From contig JAHLTZ010000003.1 of NCBI GenBank assembly GCA_025786725.1, positions 744,001 through 808,000 of the forward strand: a DNA stretch of 64,000 nucleotides, given 5' to 3'. This DNA comes from Syncephalis fuscata. Its lineage: Eukaryota; Zoopagomycota; Zoopagomycetes; Zoopagales; Piptocephalidaceae. Within the stretch, counting starts at the first letter, position 1. Every line of letters starts with the position of its first letter. The notes beneath the pieces were generated by a model. It was given only the letters and a program-made list of their open reading frames with translations. It did no database searches and was not told the DNA's origin. The position numbers were made by a program, and so were the translations under genes. Below are positions 22,010 through 37,143 of this stretch, in pieces.

Positions 22010-25000
22010 ATGACACATTCCAGTCCTACTACAGAAGAGTTGGAACAACTATGGAGAATGGAAGAGGCAGACGAGGTAGATCAAGAAGATCTAGATGCCT
22101 TGGAAGCTTTACGAGAATTTGAAGATACTATGGAAGAAGAATTTGACCAGCGTAAGTACAGCATATATCTACACCGTCCTTATATTCACTTTATTACTAG
22201 AGAGACGTCCAGCCAAAGCACGTAGACTATCGTATAATCTACAAAGTCCTTTATGTACACCACATAGTAAGTAGAAGGGTTTATTATATATATATATATT
22301 GACTATTATATTATTGTAAACTTGAAGGTGAACTACCTGCAGCTGCCTTCTCTTCACCATTAAAGGCGAAAACACCACAACCAACTCGCTTCTCACTACT
22401 TTCCTCTCAACCAGAATCTAGTTTCCCGTTATCGCCATTAAATCATGAATTGGATATGGATGTTCATGGATCATTGCCGTTATCAAGTCCATCTCTACTA
22501 CCATCCTATAATAATGAAATGAATGGTGCATCAATGGAAGATGAACTATTGGTGATGTCACAGTCAATGCTATTGTCTAAACCGGTATCATTACAATATG
22601 GCACTACCACATCAACTAATACAAATGATTTAAAAAAAAGTCAAGTATTTTCAGATATATTTAATTCACAGAATATGGCACTATTTAATAATGATGATCA
22701 AGAAGAACACGGAACATCACAGCCTAATGATGAGTTATTGTATCAATCTGAAGTGAATACACGTAGAAATACGGATATTACGCCATCGTGGCCATTAGAT
22801 TTATCACAGAATTCAATGCTTAATTCAATGCCTAATGAATTTGTATTACCAGTCGAGCAATATACGTTAGATGATCAATATACCCAACAAACTACGGATG
22901 GCTATAGTAATAACAATAATAACAATAATAATGAAGAAGATAATGAACTATTACAAATGTCTCAAAATGAACTACATCGAATGGCTATAACATCACTGCT
23001 TCATCTACACCATTAATATCCAATACCTATAATGATCCAACAATGATTATGGACAATCAAATAGATCAATTAGATGGCAATATTGATACAATTGAAGTAG
23101 AAGAAACAGAGAAACAGATTGAAGAGATGTTAATACGTCAAGATGAAATATATGCATTACAGTTACAACAACAAGAATTAAATGAACGAATTAGAACAAT
23201 TCCTGTACCTCAACGACATTCATCAACTATTACGGCACATACAACATTAAAGAGTGTAGATTTGAAAGGACAATCAATTATACCTCGACTAGATCATTAT
23301 GACTATAGTTTACCGCCTACAGATGGTCGTCGGTACATTGAAGCATCTACTGAACATGGACAAGGGTTCTTCTTTCCTCATAAAAATGCATCCTGTTTAG
23401 TAAGTTACTATCTATTTGGACTAAATAATACTAATACTGTTATATATTAATATTAGACAAAAGAAAGAGCCAAATTGACAGCTGCACCTGGTACTTCGTT
23501 ATTAGCAGAATCTATTTATAGTATTATGGATAGATTAGAAGTAGGTTATAGAAATAGTAATAATAGTAATAGTAATAGTAAAATATAATATAATATAATA
23601 GCTTAATAATGATATGGATATTACTACAGTAGCAGGATCTATAAGGTTAATAGTAACCATCATTTTCATTATAGTTAATATACTAACATTAGAATATAAA
23701 GATCTAGATCATCTATATCTCATGCTAATGAGTCAAATCTATGGGTTAACAAGTATTCGCCACAACGATTTACCGATCTAATTAGCAGTGTGGTAGGTTA
23801 TGTTAATTAATAATCTAATTATCATATTTAATATTATTACAACTTAGACTATTAATAAGATGGTGTTGCAATGGATCAAAGAATGGGATTATTGTGTATT
23901 TGGTAATCAGCCTATACCATCAGCTCAGCCACCTATAACATCGTTTAATTCTAATTGGATTGATAAGGTATTCTAATATTAATATTATTAATTTGATTAA
24001 ATTGATTAAGAGTTAAACGACTAATATAAATATGAATAGCCACGAGATCGACTATTTCGACCTGATAAAAAGGTAATTATAAAAATATATAAATACATAA
24101 TTAATATTGAATATCTATAGATTCTAATGTTGGCAGGACCACCAGGCCTTGGTAAAACTTCATTGGCACATATTATTGCTCGTCAAGCTGGTTATCAAGT
24201 ATTTGAAGTTAATGCTAGGTAATTATTAATTTGTTTATAATAATTATAATTATAATTATAATTATAATTGATTAGTGATGATCGTACTGGCACAGTTATG
24301 CAGGATCGATTAAAAATGGCGTTAGAATCCAATTCAGTTAAACAAACAAAAAAGCCAACCTTAGTTATTATTGATGAAATCGATGGTGTTTATGGTGGTG
24401 GTGGTGATCGAGTAAGTAATATAGCTGTGGAATAACGAGTGTGTAATTAATACTTTATAGAACTTTATTGAACAATTGGTAAGATTGGCTGAAACGCCAT
24501 TACCAAATCCAATGGAGGCACAAGCAAAGAAAGGTAGTTGCTATAATTACCCATTTTAATATTAATATATTAATTAATTTGTGTATTAGTAGGCAAAAAA
24601 CGAACTAGAACTCCTTTACTACGACCAATTATTTGTATTTGTAACGATCAGTAAGTAACTATTAATTGATATTCTAATTATTAATATTAATATTTAATTT
24701 AAGATTTGCTCCAGTATTAAAGCCATTACGTAGTTTAGCCAAGATCATTACGGTTGAACCGGTTACCTCACAGCAACTTATTCTAAGACTTCGAGAAATA
24801 TGTATACGTGAAAAGCTGACCGTAGAAAATCGTGCACTACTCCTTTTAGCTGAATCGACAAACTACGATCTACGCTCTTCAATTAATGCGTTACAAGTAA
24901 TTAGTCTATATAATAGAATATGTGATATATTTTAACGTGCTAATCGTGTAAATCTATTAGATGCTATCGACTATTACACGACACATTAATATGAAGGTAG

Positions 25001-26578
25001 TCGAACAACAGATTATGAACGGTAAAGATGTTGGTCGACCCGTATTCCACGTATGGTCTTTACTATTCCAACGACCTAATGCAAAGCGTATTAAACAAGC
25101 TCATGGTAAATATGTATATATATATATATGAATGATTGTCATGATGGTTATAGTCTAATATAATGCTAGTTGACTTGTTTCGACGATATACACATCGATT
25201 AACCAAGGCCATTGAAGCGAATGGCGAATATGAACGTATTATTGATGGTAAATATTAATAGCAATATTAATTACTAAGCTTATCTATTCTATCATTAATA
25301 TTAATTAGGTTGCTTTGAGAATTATCCAAATGTTCGATATCATGACCATGCTATGAAAAAACCAGTAATGATTGCTCAATGGTTTCATTTATTCGAGAAA
25401 TTACATAGTGGAGCGACTGGGGCACAACATCATACAGAGCTGTATCCATATCTTTCGTATCCAGCCATAGCTATTCATCCATTATTTGCAGGTAGTATTC
25501 ACCAGTCAATTGCTTATCCAAAGACTATGTATTCAGTAAGTAATGATGAATACCATATATATATATATATTAATAATGCCTATATTTTATAATTAGACAA
25601 AAGCCACTGCGAAATCCCATCAGAATCTTTTAGATCAATGGCGGCAACATTTAAATGCAACGACACGGCGATCATTTACCCGACATCATGCCCATCTTGA
25701 ATTGCTACCTTATCTATTGCGTATTATTTCGCCGTCTATTAAATCAGCAAGTATTTACTATATTAAATCTATTAACTACTAACGATATAATATAGATTAA
25801 TGCCCAATTGATTAAAGTACACGAACGTCCTCGTGTACACCGAGTTGTAGCTTTAATGCTTAACTTTGGATTGTTATACACACAAGAGCGACTTGAAAAT
25901 GGGCAATTCTATTATCGATTAGAGCCGTAAGTAATTATACGTTAATTGCATCATTAATAGTCAAGTGCTAATACATGACACATACATAGTCCACTAGAGG
26001 CAATAACTCAGTTTACAGAATTGTCCAACAAGAGTGTATTGCCTAAAAGCTATGCAACTCGTCAAATGTTATCACAACTAGTCAGTAATTACATTTTAGT
26101 CAAACTTTAACATTGACACTATTGTATAGATTGAAGTGGAAAGACTTGCCCGTAAAGAACAAGCCTTAACCATGGCTGAAACGTATGTAATACTGATGTT
26201 AATAAGAATATATATTAATATAAATATAAAATAGTCAAAAGAATAATAACACACCTCGAAAACCATTAAAATCAGCTACAATTCAACCAATTATTAAGGT
26301 AAAGTATTTATATAAATGTTAATTAATTTATTAATCTATTTATTATTAATGATAAAGGTCCCAGTTGACTTCTTTGGACGTCCCATTCAACTCAAATCAA
26401 ATACAAATGACACTAATAATGATCAATCTGGTATGTAATAAATGATAACATTTGACATTTAAAGATTAACCAAATAAATATAGACGTACAAAAACAACAT
26501 TCCATTTGGTACACGTTCAATGAGGGATTTTCAAATGCCGTTCGTAGACCAGTTACTATTAAGGAATTACTTGTTTAA
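22010..26578 (+). CDS. CTF18: CTF18-like alternative clamp loader large subunit
   Basis: Starts MTHSSPTTEELEQLWRMEEA, then about 450 residues of acidic and Asn-rich linker. LWVNKYSPQRFTDLISS begins the RFC-type AAA+ module. Walker A is LAGPPGLGKTSLAH, Walker B is LVIIDEIDG, and VNARDDRTG and TNYDLRSSINALQ follow. The conserved end FNEGFSNAVRRPVTIKELL is the Ctf18 C-terminal peptide that binds Ctf8-Dcc1. The complex loads PCNA and promotes sister chromatid cohesion during replication in the nucleus. At least eighteen short introns are used. One frame break lies near 22985, where the Asn/Glu-rich linker continues in the next frame (STPLISNTYNDPTMIM). The linker is longer than usual for the family. 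Confidence 0.88.
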
Positions 26579-26816
26579 TGAATTTAAATGCGTATTATTA
26601 TTATTATAAAACAAGTTATTTTCTATTTGACTTGTAACTACTCGTTATTTATCATTTCGTCATATTCTATTGTTGTTTTCACTTGTATCTTGCTCATCTT
26701 GTTTCTGTATACCTCATATATCCTATTACTATTGTTACTATTACTATTGTTACTATTACCACCACTATAGCTACTACAGCTACTATAGCTACTACAGCTA
26801 TTACAAATTTGTTAGT
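26579..26816. repeat. Microsatellite-rich spacer
   Basis: Short TTA/CTA-type trinucleotide tracts (26599-26612, 26728-26760) and a CTACTACAGCTACTATAG repeat (about 26768-26800) fill the gap between CTF18 and the next gene. No gene is supported. Confidence 0.5.
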
Positions 26817-29800
26817 ATGGCCGTCACTTTACACAGCGAAGTACTTTTGGAACAACTAGAAGTAAGCAGTTGGCTATAGATGAATGACAGATATGCAATA
26901 ATACTTACTCTTAGCTCATAAATAGTGGTTGAAACAAACTGAATGGCTAGCGATAGATGACGACACCGCTACTCGACTATCGTCGTTGGCTGAAACACAC
27001 CCAACGCGCTTCTATAGACCGCTACTTTCTTGCGTCACCGCCAATAAAGTAAGTCGTGTTGCCACTGACCTCGGCCAACTTATACACCTTTCGAATCTAT
27101 TGCGTGGCAATACATTCTTCTTTACCAATCTCGATCTGGCCACGACGGTACTAGCAAGTGAACCACCACAATCAAACGGTTCTACACTTGGTCAATATGC
27201 ACTTATACTTGAATATACACTACGTATTGGCGAGTTGAAGCGGTCCAATACGGTAAAATATAGCTAATTTACTAGAAATATAAACAACTATACTAATATT
27301 AGATGTTTATAGATGTCAAAGACAGAACGAGCTCGTATTGCCGCATTTCTACTCCAGTTAGAACATCGTATTTCAGTTATGCTTGTAGCACGCGTAAGTG
27401 GTGTATTTTATTAATAAAGTTGTGTTGTATTAATTAGTAAGTAAATAATAGGAAGCAACTCAGCGATCAGCGCCCATTTCGCTGCTTGTACTGCTGGTTG
27501 GTCTGTTATCAGAAATTAGACACGTTGTTCGAGCCGAACCACTTAGGTAATAGCTACGTTTAATAAGTACAATAACTGTGTATACTAATTAGTTGATTCG
27601 CTTGAATAGTCGACCGAATTGGCTTGATTTAATTGTGAAACGAGTGGCTGGCCACACGGCAGTTACAGAAATTAGTGAAACCACCGCCAATTGGTCAACA
27701 GTTCGATCTAAACTAGCCCGTGTCTATGACCGATTATCACGTACGGGAATATCAATGGAAGAGGCAAGTATGAATATATCAAATTGATACAATAGATAAC
27801 TTATCGATTGATACTTAGAACGGTGAACTACAACATACGACGCAACCGGCCATGATGGTCCATCGACTGCGTGGCTGGGTAACATCAGAGCTTATGTCGA
27901 GAATGCCCGCTTATTCACGCGGTTCGCTACTTGTACAATGGAGTGAAATAGTACGTGTACGTATTCAACAACTGGCCAACTATTCGCTTGATCCACTAGC
28001 CGCTTATTTATCGGCCATTATGGCTAGTTGGACGCTACTATCTGAACCAAATCAGCAGCAAGTTCAATTGGCGGTTTGGCGGCTTGGGCCTCATGTTTAT
28101 GGAGAACGAGCCCGCCTCCTATTCTCACTAGCCATTCAAACACCACTAACCTTTGACGATATTATTTATCAAGAATTACCGAAAGAATATATAACTGCAC
28201 CTATAAGGTAAATCTATATTATTATTATTATTATTAAATATTGATTAGTTAATATTAATAAATGATTACTATAGTCTAGATACTACATCCAGAAAATATG
28301 CTGAACAACAACTTAACTGGGTAAATTACATGTCACTTGCTCTATCTGATCGATGTCGTGTTCAACTCGATAAAATATCTGTCGCTGGACTAAAGCGAAA
28401 AGCGTCAACGCTTATGCCACCACCATTGCCGTTTATATCAACGGATATTGATACCGATAAGCGTGGAGAATTCATGGTCGGTGCAAGTATACTTGAGGCA
28501 CAATTAGGACAGCTTGGTATTAGTGACGCTGAACGGACAGCTCAAGAGAAGCGTGAACGACTTACTGAACGAGTATTATTCCAACAATCGGCGTTCATTG
28601 ATGGCCAAGAACGCGGTCTACGTCATCGAGTACGATTGTTGCCAGGCCAAGAAATAATCCACCAACAATTAACGGCACTCTGTCAACATCCATCGGCATT
28701 AATTGCTACCCGGGCCATTGAATTACTAGGTGCCTATGAGCGTGATGAACCAATGCTGTTATGGCGATCGCCCCATTCGGCTATTGGTAATGCTAAACCA
28801 GCCGATAGACCAACTGGATTACATAGAATAAGATGCCATGCATCGCTAGTTGGCCATATGACACCGACATCGGTCAACTCAACGATTAACTTTCTAGCCG
28901 GTATGGTAAAATACGGTTTACGTGAAAAGCCCGAATTGCTTGATTCCATTCTAGTTGAAGTCTACCCGGCCCTCACGGCCCTTGTGCCTTATACGGGTAA
29001 AATGAGTATCCGTGAATTACGTAAAAATAAACTAGAAGCCATGGTAACACACGCTGCCGACTTTTGGTTAGGCAATAGTCATCAAGATGGGCATGATGCT
29101 ATTCATGAGATTAATCGCGGCAAACCATTAACCAGCCAGCTAAAGTCTCAATTAACGCGAACAGCTTATATTCGTATTGCCCAGGCTCAATGGCTCACTT
29201 CGATTATTCAACATGCACCGGACGAATGTCTTGATCTATCCAAGATTATTGTTAGTTTTATTCCTGATTTACCGCGAATTACAGGTGCTACAGCCAAATC
29301 GTTGGATGCTCAATATCTACACGATCTTGTTTATTTACGGGCCAGTGCATGGCTCACCTTTTTGGTAGCAATGATTGATCTTGTCGATGAACATCGAGTT
29401 AGTGCAGAACATGTAGTATCGATGGCCGGTGGTCTAGATTGTATACTGCGCTATTGCTATGAAGATGCTATTGTATTACCGCAAGTACTTATGGCTTATG
29501 AGCGATTAAGTCGACGTTTTCGTGCTTTATTGGCTCAAACATCTGGTGATCACATTATTCTACCGGCTCTATTTGAAGTCTATGCTCTACTCCATCCAAA
29601 GCCGGCTGCAGGACAAATTGAACTTGCTTGGAAGACATTACGAGATATTGCACCAGATGAATTTTTATTCTCTGCTTTATGTGCTGTAGCGCCTATTATT
29701 GTAGAAGATGACGATAGTAAAAAACAGGAACACGAAGATGATTACCATGAACATGCTAAACGGTATGTCAAAACACCAGAGGAGCGTGCCTGGCTATTCT

Positions 29801-32123
29801 TCCAATTACTGCTTAAATTAGATATACGTGGATCTAATAATTATATTGGACTATCGGCTACTAATACAGTATCATTGGCCATGAATACGAATACCATAAC
29901 ACCGGCCACTATGAAACGAAATAGAGGATTTACCAATGGCGATGCCAATACATCAAATAGCGCAAATTTATTTGGTTCAATGAGTGGAATAGCAATAACC
30001 AAGACAACATCAACCGGCGTTACTTCAAATTCAACAGGAACAGCTACAACAATAAACGCTACAACAGCTACTGGCAAGGCTATGAATTCAACGAATATGG
30101 AATCGATGATCATGAACCACGCTTCGTTAGCCATGGCTGCTTCCATTCCAATGGATTATCGTTCATGCTGGTTGATGTTAACAATAGTCGACATGTAACA
30201 GAAACGTTAAAGCTACTCGTTACTATTATTGCATATGATCCAACATTAAGAATTGCTGAACACTTTACAAAGCTATTTCGTTTACTATTGCCTAACTGTA
30301 CGGCCAATGATGTACTTTCATCGTCTATCGATGCATTATCGCCGGTAATGCGTGATTTTGCTAAACATTCAAAGTATTTAGACTCAAAGACTGCCAATAA
30401 CAATAGTAATTTTGGTAGCAATAGCAATAATAACAATAATAACAATAATAATATAGAGACTAAATCCATTATTAGTCATATAACAACTGAAGATACAGAA
30501 AAACGTACCAAGAATGACCATATTATTATTCGACAAGAATATATTCGTTTATTATGTGTTTATATTGAACATACTGGCCAATTGACCTGGCGACAAGCCA
30601 AATGTGCCTGTCTAGTTATACGATCTACGTTAAAAGATTTAGTGGCGGCCAAAATAGCTCACCCCACAGAATGGGTGGGCCGATTTCTTGATGGACTCGC
30701 TCAAATACCCGATCGATCACTTATTACACGTATTATTGAATTCTTTTTACGACAATTAGCACCAATATTTAACAAGCTATTTGTATCAGCCGATTATACC
30801 GGTTTAGTCGATGGACTGGCTCGATTATTAGGTGAACATAACTATGGCAATATTCCATCTATACACGAGCTGGTACTTGATCGATTTATACAGCCCATGC
30901 TTGTAGGTATTGATCGACATTTAGCGATGCGTGATTTGGTGGGTATGACTGGTCGATTACTAGCATCACTTTTATTACATAGAGATACAGATGTGGCCGC
31001 TCTATTAGATACCGCATCACCTCAATTGCAATGTCAATTGTTACCACGTATATGTACAGCATTAGCACAACTTACACTAGCCACTACAGAAACAACAACT
31101 GCAACTGCAACTGCAACAACAACAACAACTGCTGCTGCAACTGCAACCATGACGGCTACTATGTCCACTACAACACCTATACCTTTATCAATGGCCTCTA
31201 CTGCCACCACCACTATAGCTATGGATGAATCAAAATCTAAACCAGTATTTCAGCGTAATTTGTCCAACAGTCGAACCAATCCAGTCAAGGCCACCTCATT
31301 AGTATGGCGTTATCCATTGCAATTAATCGAGGCTGGCTACACTGCTGTATTAACGATTCAATCGTCGAAAACAACCATTGGTATAAATCATAGCTTAGGA
31401 CCTGGCGCTAGACGGGCTAGTCTACTTGCTGTCGGCGGTGTAGGTGCCGTTGAAGATGCCACCATGTATAGTATGATTAGTCAACTTGCCTTATCACTTC
31501 GTGTTGTTCTACTAATGCTTGGTCGACATCCAGTCATTGCCGATGCATTACCGATGCGTCATTGGGTATCTCGTATGATACGCGCATTTCTTACCTTCTT
31601 TGGCAATTGTCTTACTACGTATGCCGCCACCCATATCGATAATACAACACCGGGACTATCACCATTATCCCATATGATCGAGATGGTGAATCTGCCGAGA
31701 ATGCATCTAACCTACAGTATAGTCGTAGTCGTCGTATGCATACTGTAGGTCCCATGGCCACTGTAGCATTAACTGTATGGACACTAAGTGAACAGCTACT
31801 AATGGATCGCCATTTACTATTCTCGTGTCAATTGTTATTACGACAAGTATTACAATCGGCCATTGACATCGATTGGTGGCATCCACCACTAATAGCTACA
31901 CTGCCAATAACGATAGTGGCAGAATACAACTACGCCTAATGATATATCATCTATACCGGCTACAGCAGGATTGGCTGAACGTTTACACGATACAACTGAT
32001 CAAGCAATGGCTCGTATTTATGGTTACCTAGTTGAAGGACGACGACCAGTATTTAGTTCAGTTAAACAACGACTTGATAGTATTAATCAAGATTTAAGTA
32101 CTTTACGTTTAGCCGGTGCCTAA
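26817..32123 (+). CDS. Very large helical-repeat (HEAT/ARM-like) protein, unrecognised
   Basis: Starts MAVTLHSEVLLEQLE at 26817 and ends LSTLRLAGA at 32123. Six short introns fall before 28320; after that one long exon continues. About 1,650 residues are mostly amphipathic helices rich in Leu/Ala (for example LDPLAAYLSAIMASWTLLSE and FLAGMVKYGLREKPELLDSI), typical of HEAT/ARM scaffolds. Low-complexity Asn and Thr/Ala tracts lie near 29870-30090, 30400-30455 and 31080-31200. Frame breaks occur near 30165, 31669-31671 (CCC run) and 31921; coding resumes each time. I do not recognise the family. Large fungal scaffolds (UNC80-like, Integrator or morphogenesis proteins) are possibilities I cannot tell apart. 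It converges on the histidine kinase gene, 260 bp away. Confidence 0.7.
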
Positions 32124-32383
32124 TCTATCTATAACAGTTTATACAATAAACCATTTTATTTATTTATATTTATTATTTAAAAGGTTAGTTTTAAGTGATT
32201 AAAACAAGCAAAGAAAGCAGCAAGTGTAGACATATGTTATCAATAATAAACTAATTATAAGCAAAATCCCATCAAATTACATGTATAAAGAAGTACAAAG
32301 CAGTAAGAATAGTGATGCAGTAATATGCAATAATAGTAATCATTATCATCCTCATTATCATAACAGTTGTCATTGATTAATAT

Positions 32384-35300
32384 CTATGATGATACATCTT
32401 CCACAGAAATAAGTGATGTCATCGTTGTTATTACAGAATGACCTTTGATTATAGAATGCTCTTCAGTATCTTCAGTATCTTCCTCCTCCTCCTCCTCCTC
32501 CTCTTCACCCTGGCTATCTTTTAACAGTACAACTCTATCGCGATATCCACGTAGAACATCAACCGGAAATGGTTTGGTTAAATATTCCCATATACCGGCA
32601 CTGGAAGCACGAGCCTTTAGGTCTTCACTAGTATCTGCCGTATTGAGTACACATAATGGATCACGAGGCCAATTCAATGATCGTAATTGACTAATTGTTT
32701 CAATACCGTCAATGCCCGGTAAATGAAAGTCCATCATAATTAAGGCTAAACATTGAGGTGGATTTGACTTTAGTAGTTGTTCAGCTCTGGCCACTGCTTC
32801 TTCACCAGAAGTGGCGGCTAAACATTCAAATCCCACTGATTCCATACGTCGTAGTAATAAACGTAGATTAATTGGATTATCGTCACAGCATAATGCCAAT
32901 GGATTGGCTGGTGGTAGTGGTGATGCTACACTATCACTGTCCGTGCCTGTATTATTAATATTCATATTATTACGGTCACGTCGTGGTTTAGGTGGCACAC
33001 CAAGTGATGGAATACGATGAAGTGGATGTGGTGGTTGTTGATTAAAATACGATGCCAGTCGAGGCATTGGATGATCTTTAATAAACGCTGTATCAGTAGC
33101 ATTATCATGATGATCATTATCGTCATTATTGGTATTGGCAGGTATAGACAGTGTTGATGCCGTTGACGGTGTATCATTGGCTGTTACTACTCCATTGGCT
33201 ATTGTTGTGGCACTTGGTGGTGCAGGTGGTGTTTTTGGAGATACAATTGACGTACTAAATGAATCATTGACCGTAGATGTGTTTGTACCACGATGTGTTG
33301 TCTATATATACATATATATACATATATATTTAACAACATTATATTAACAAAATTATAGTATGACTTACCCTCATTAGTGACGATGTTGATGGCGGTCCAC
33401 TTAGTGCGTATAAACTTGATGGTCCTTCAAAGTAGGGACACCAATCAGTACAGGAAACAATAGGCTCTTCAGTAGTAGGTGGCGTAGGACAGATAGAAGT
33501 AGCTGAAGAACCCATAAATGCCGGTGTCCATGGCGTATGTGACATTAATGACATTGGATGTACTGAGTTTGAATTGGTTGATACGTTTGTAAAATACGAT
33601 GGTGATTTCATGGCAGTTGATGCTGCTGTAGCTATTGTTGTTGCTGATGTTGTGGCAGTTGTTGGCGTTGGTGTTGTTGTTACTGGTGTTGTTGTTGTTG
33701 CTGTTGTTGTTGCTGTTGACGATGAGCCTGTTGTGGTATTAATTGACATACCCATAGCCTTTTTACTAACAACTACTACTTCATCGGCTGATTGGTCGTT
33801 ATTATTCTGATCTGTGTCTTTTACTTCTTTTCTTGAAGTATTACGTGCTATTGAGGTACACAATTCATGAATAGGTGCTAATACATCATTGTCTATATCA
33901 GCTATATCAAGTTCATTTGACAATTTAGTGTCAAAGCCATTTGGAATATGAGACAAAGCACTTGAGCTGATAGCACCATTATTCGTATTATTGGCTATAG
34001 TAGACACGCGTGTATGTTCATCAGGTGTTAGTAAAGGTGCACTATTCATTGAAAAGGGCAGCCAGTTCTTATGACAAGCTGAATAGGATGGCATCATTTC
34101 ATCTTCATTGTCTGAAACAGTTAACCAGTTAGATGAAATAGCATGTAAACTACGGTGACGTCGATGTCGTTTGGAACGACGACTAGTTGAACCCTGTCGA
34201 CGTGGTCCTCGACTATCACGTCGTCTAATAGAATGGCTACCATTACTATAACTCAATCCACTTATTGGATAGAGACCAGCAGTTGGGGTTAATGGATTGG
34301 ATGCAGTAGTACCAGATAGTCGTTGTCCATCTTCATCCACTTCTGGTGTCAATTGTGAATCATCAGTATACGTTGAAATAGATGATTTACGCGAATGATT
34401 CGAATGAATGTGACTATCTGATGAAAGTGTACGTCGATGTGATTCTGTATAATCACGTAAATGTGGATAATATCGAAACTGTTGCATAAGTCCTTCATCT
34501 TGAACCATTGGTTGATTGAAATAAGCTGAATCTTCCTCTACTACTATATCTTGTTTGTTCACTTTACCATTGACAGGTTGGTTGATGGTAGATTCATTCA
34601 TTGATTTATCCGCCGTTAATAAGTGATGGACGGGTAGTGCAGGTGACCAGGCTGATGTAGTCGCGCATGATTCAGTATAGATACCAGTTGGTTGACCATG
34701 AGATCGTAGCCGATGTCGGCAAAAGTAGTCATGTTCACAACTAGTAGTATGTATATTTGTGTTATCCATATTTAAAGATTCAGTATCATTGGTTAACATC
34801 ACATCTGTAGTTACTGGTACACTTTGAGCAGTAGATGGTATATGCAGTAATGGGCCATCGGGTTGATTTGTCGATGCTGATTGTATTGGCGGTGTTTGAC
34901 GTGATCGGTCACGTAAGCTATTTGATCTTGATATCATGGTTTCTGTGCGATGGTTACCCAATGACGCTGATGACGCTGATCGCGAACCAAGTGTAGTGAC
35001 AAACATGGACGCGGGCAATACAACCTGGAACAGTGTACCATAACCTTTACGAGAACATACTCGAAGCCGTGCACCCAATTGATCCGCATAAGTTTTAGCA
35101 ATATATAGACCAAGGCCAGTACCACGATATGGTCGTTCCTAAACATACTATTAGCAAATACAATAAATGTAATAATATAAAGCTTACAGTTGCTCTAGAA
35201 CTGGTAGCAAATGGACGCCATGCTGCTTGTCTAATAAAATCAGTCTCCATACCACAGCCACTATCTCTAATAGAAATAATAACGCCATCTTGGTGTGAAT

Positions 35301-37143
35301 CATCAATTATATCATCATTAATCACTTCACTATTAATTGTGTTAAATAGTGATTTGGTTCTTTTGGGAAGAATTGGTTCATCAAATGTAAGATTAGATGA
35401 ACGGCGAATATGATCATTCGATTTAATATGTAACATAGTAGCAATCTTATCCCATGAAGTGTGTTGACGTTCATCGGTAGTGGTTGTTGTTGTTGTTGTT
35501 GTTGATTGATTCGATCCATTTTTACTTAATCGATGTGCCGTATGTTGTTCAGGCAATAACTGTTCTTGTTGATCAATTTCTTCTTCATTTGGCTGTTCAT
35601 TTTTACGTGATGATATTATTTGTTGAAGTGATTTAGAATATCTACGTCTCGGTACACGTGATATGCAAATCCATACACTGCCATTAACATGAGCGGTGAA
35701 TTTGAGTGCATTAGAAAGACCGGCCGTTAACACTTTAGTTAACATGGCACCGTCAGTACGTAGAACAAGTCGATCTACGCGAATACTTCGAGTAATACAT
35801 CGATGAACTGGTACTTTATCACGGCTATGACTATCGGCAATAAGTGCGTCCATGGCATTGATCAATGCTTTTAGTGGCAGTTCTGCGTAGATAGGACGCA
35901 GTGGGCCACGTTGAATATTTGAATAGCTCATAACATTCTCTAACGTCTCACTTAGTGCTTGAGCACTCTCTTTAAGTGTATGATGCCAATTGGCCATTTC
36001 AGGTCGTTTCTGAACGGCTGGCAATTGATTCGGATTATTCGTGTGATTCATTTCCCGTAGTATTTCAAGTGCACCTAACACGCCTAATATACACGTTAAT
36101 ATACAATTATTACTATTGATAAATATATTTACCATGTAATGGGGTGCGTATTTCATGAGAAAGCGATTCAATCAATTCATTGCGTTGTTTACAAGCTGTA
36201 GCAAGTCGCTGATTTAATCGGCGATAACTATACATGACTAGTAGATGCAGTGCTGCACTGGTACTAACTAGCCACATATCAACTAGAGTAACATTGCGCA
36301 TAAACAGGTGAGAGAAAAGCAATATGGCCGCTAAAAGTAATCCAGCTATTGGTCTATTGGCAAATGAAATGGGTATATTGATACTAAATAACAGCATTAG
36401 TAATATATACTAGTAAATCAATTTTAGTAAATCAATTCTACTACTTACAAATAAAAATAATAATGAACCAATGTAGATTTTTCACCGCCGGCTATAACAC
36501 GAATCCATACAATAACTAGTGCACAAGCCAAACGCCATCGTGATACTTCTTGTTCTCGGTATAAATGAATTCGTTCCGTGTCACTTAATTGTTCGGCTAG
36601 ACCTGAATGTCTATTATGGCTGTTGTGGCTGTTGCTGCCGCTGTTAATGGTGCTGTTGATATGAACATCGTTATTCATTTCATCACGGCTACTATCAAAT
36701 CCTAGTGCAGATTTTAATGCACCAGCAATTGAGCTATCATAATTTTCATCCAACGGCATATGTTCTACATCAAATGTCGAAGAAGCAAGTGCTGATTCGT
36801 CGGTAAAGTTCATAACATTTCGAATAGCATGCGATATAAGTTTTCTAAACCAAGAATAGCTATTTCGACGCTGCGTATATGGCTCCTGTTGTTTTTCCTG
36901 CTGTTTTTGCAGTCTCTGTTGCTTTTGTTGTTGTTTAAGTCGTTTCCATTGACGTCGAGGCCTTACACCAAAAACAAAATAATCAATAATATTTGCTAAT
37001 GCCATAAGCCAGGGTCTATTGGCCAATAAAGTGCTGGCAACTGAGGCTAGTATAAGATTGAAGTGCAATAGCTCAGAAAACACTTTACGATTAAGGCCAG
37101 CCAGCCAGTTGCTTAAAGATTTACGGTGCTTTTCTAATAACAT
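32384..37143 (-). CDS. Hybrid histidine kinase with N-terminal membrane region and C-terminal receiver
   Basis: Five exons, all frames intact, about 1,500 residues. The N-terminal 370 residues contain several hydrophobic spans (LHFNLILASVASTLLA, RLACALVIVWIRVIAG, IAGLLLAAILLFSHLF, LVSTSAALHLLVMY) and a Gln-rich stretch. The dimerisation box is ESLSHEIRTPLHG with the phospho-His. The ATPase has GLSNALKFT (N box), RDSGCGM (G1) and GTGLGLYIAK (G2). A Ser/Thr-rich linker of over 600 residues follows, including a Thr/Ala run near 33650-33720. The receiver domain has CCDDNPINLRLL, the phospho-acceptor Asp in MMDFHLPGIDG and the Lys in YLTKPF. An acidic E-run closes the protein. The layout fits a membrane sensor feeding a His-Asp phosphorelay. 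The ligand is unknown. Confidence 0.88.
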
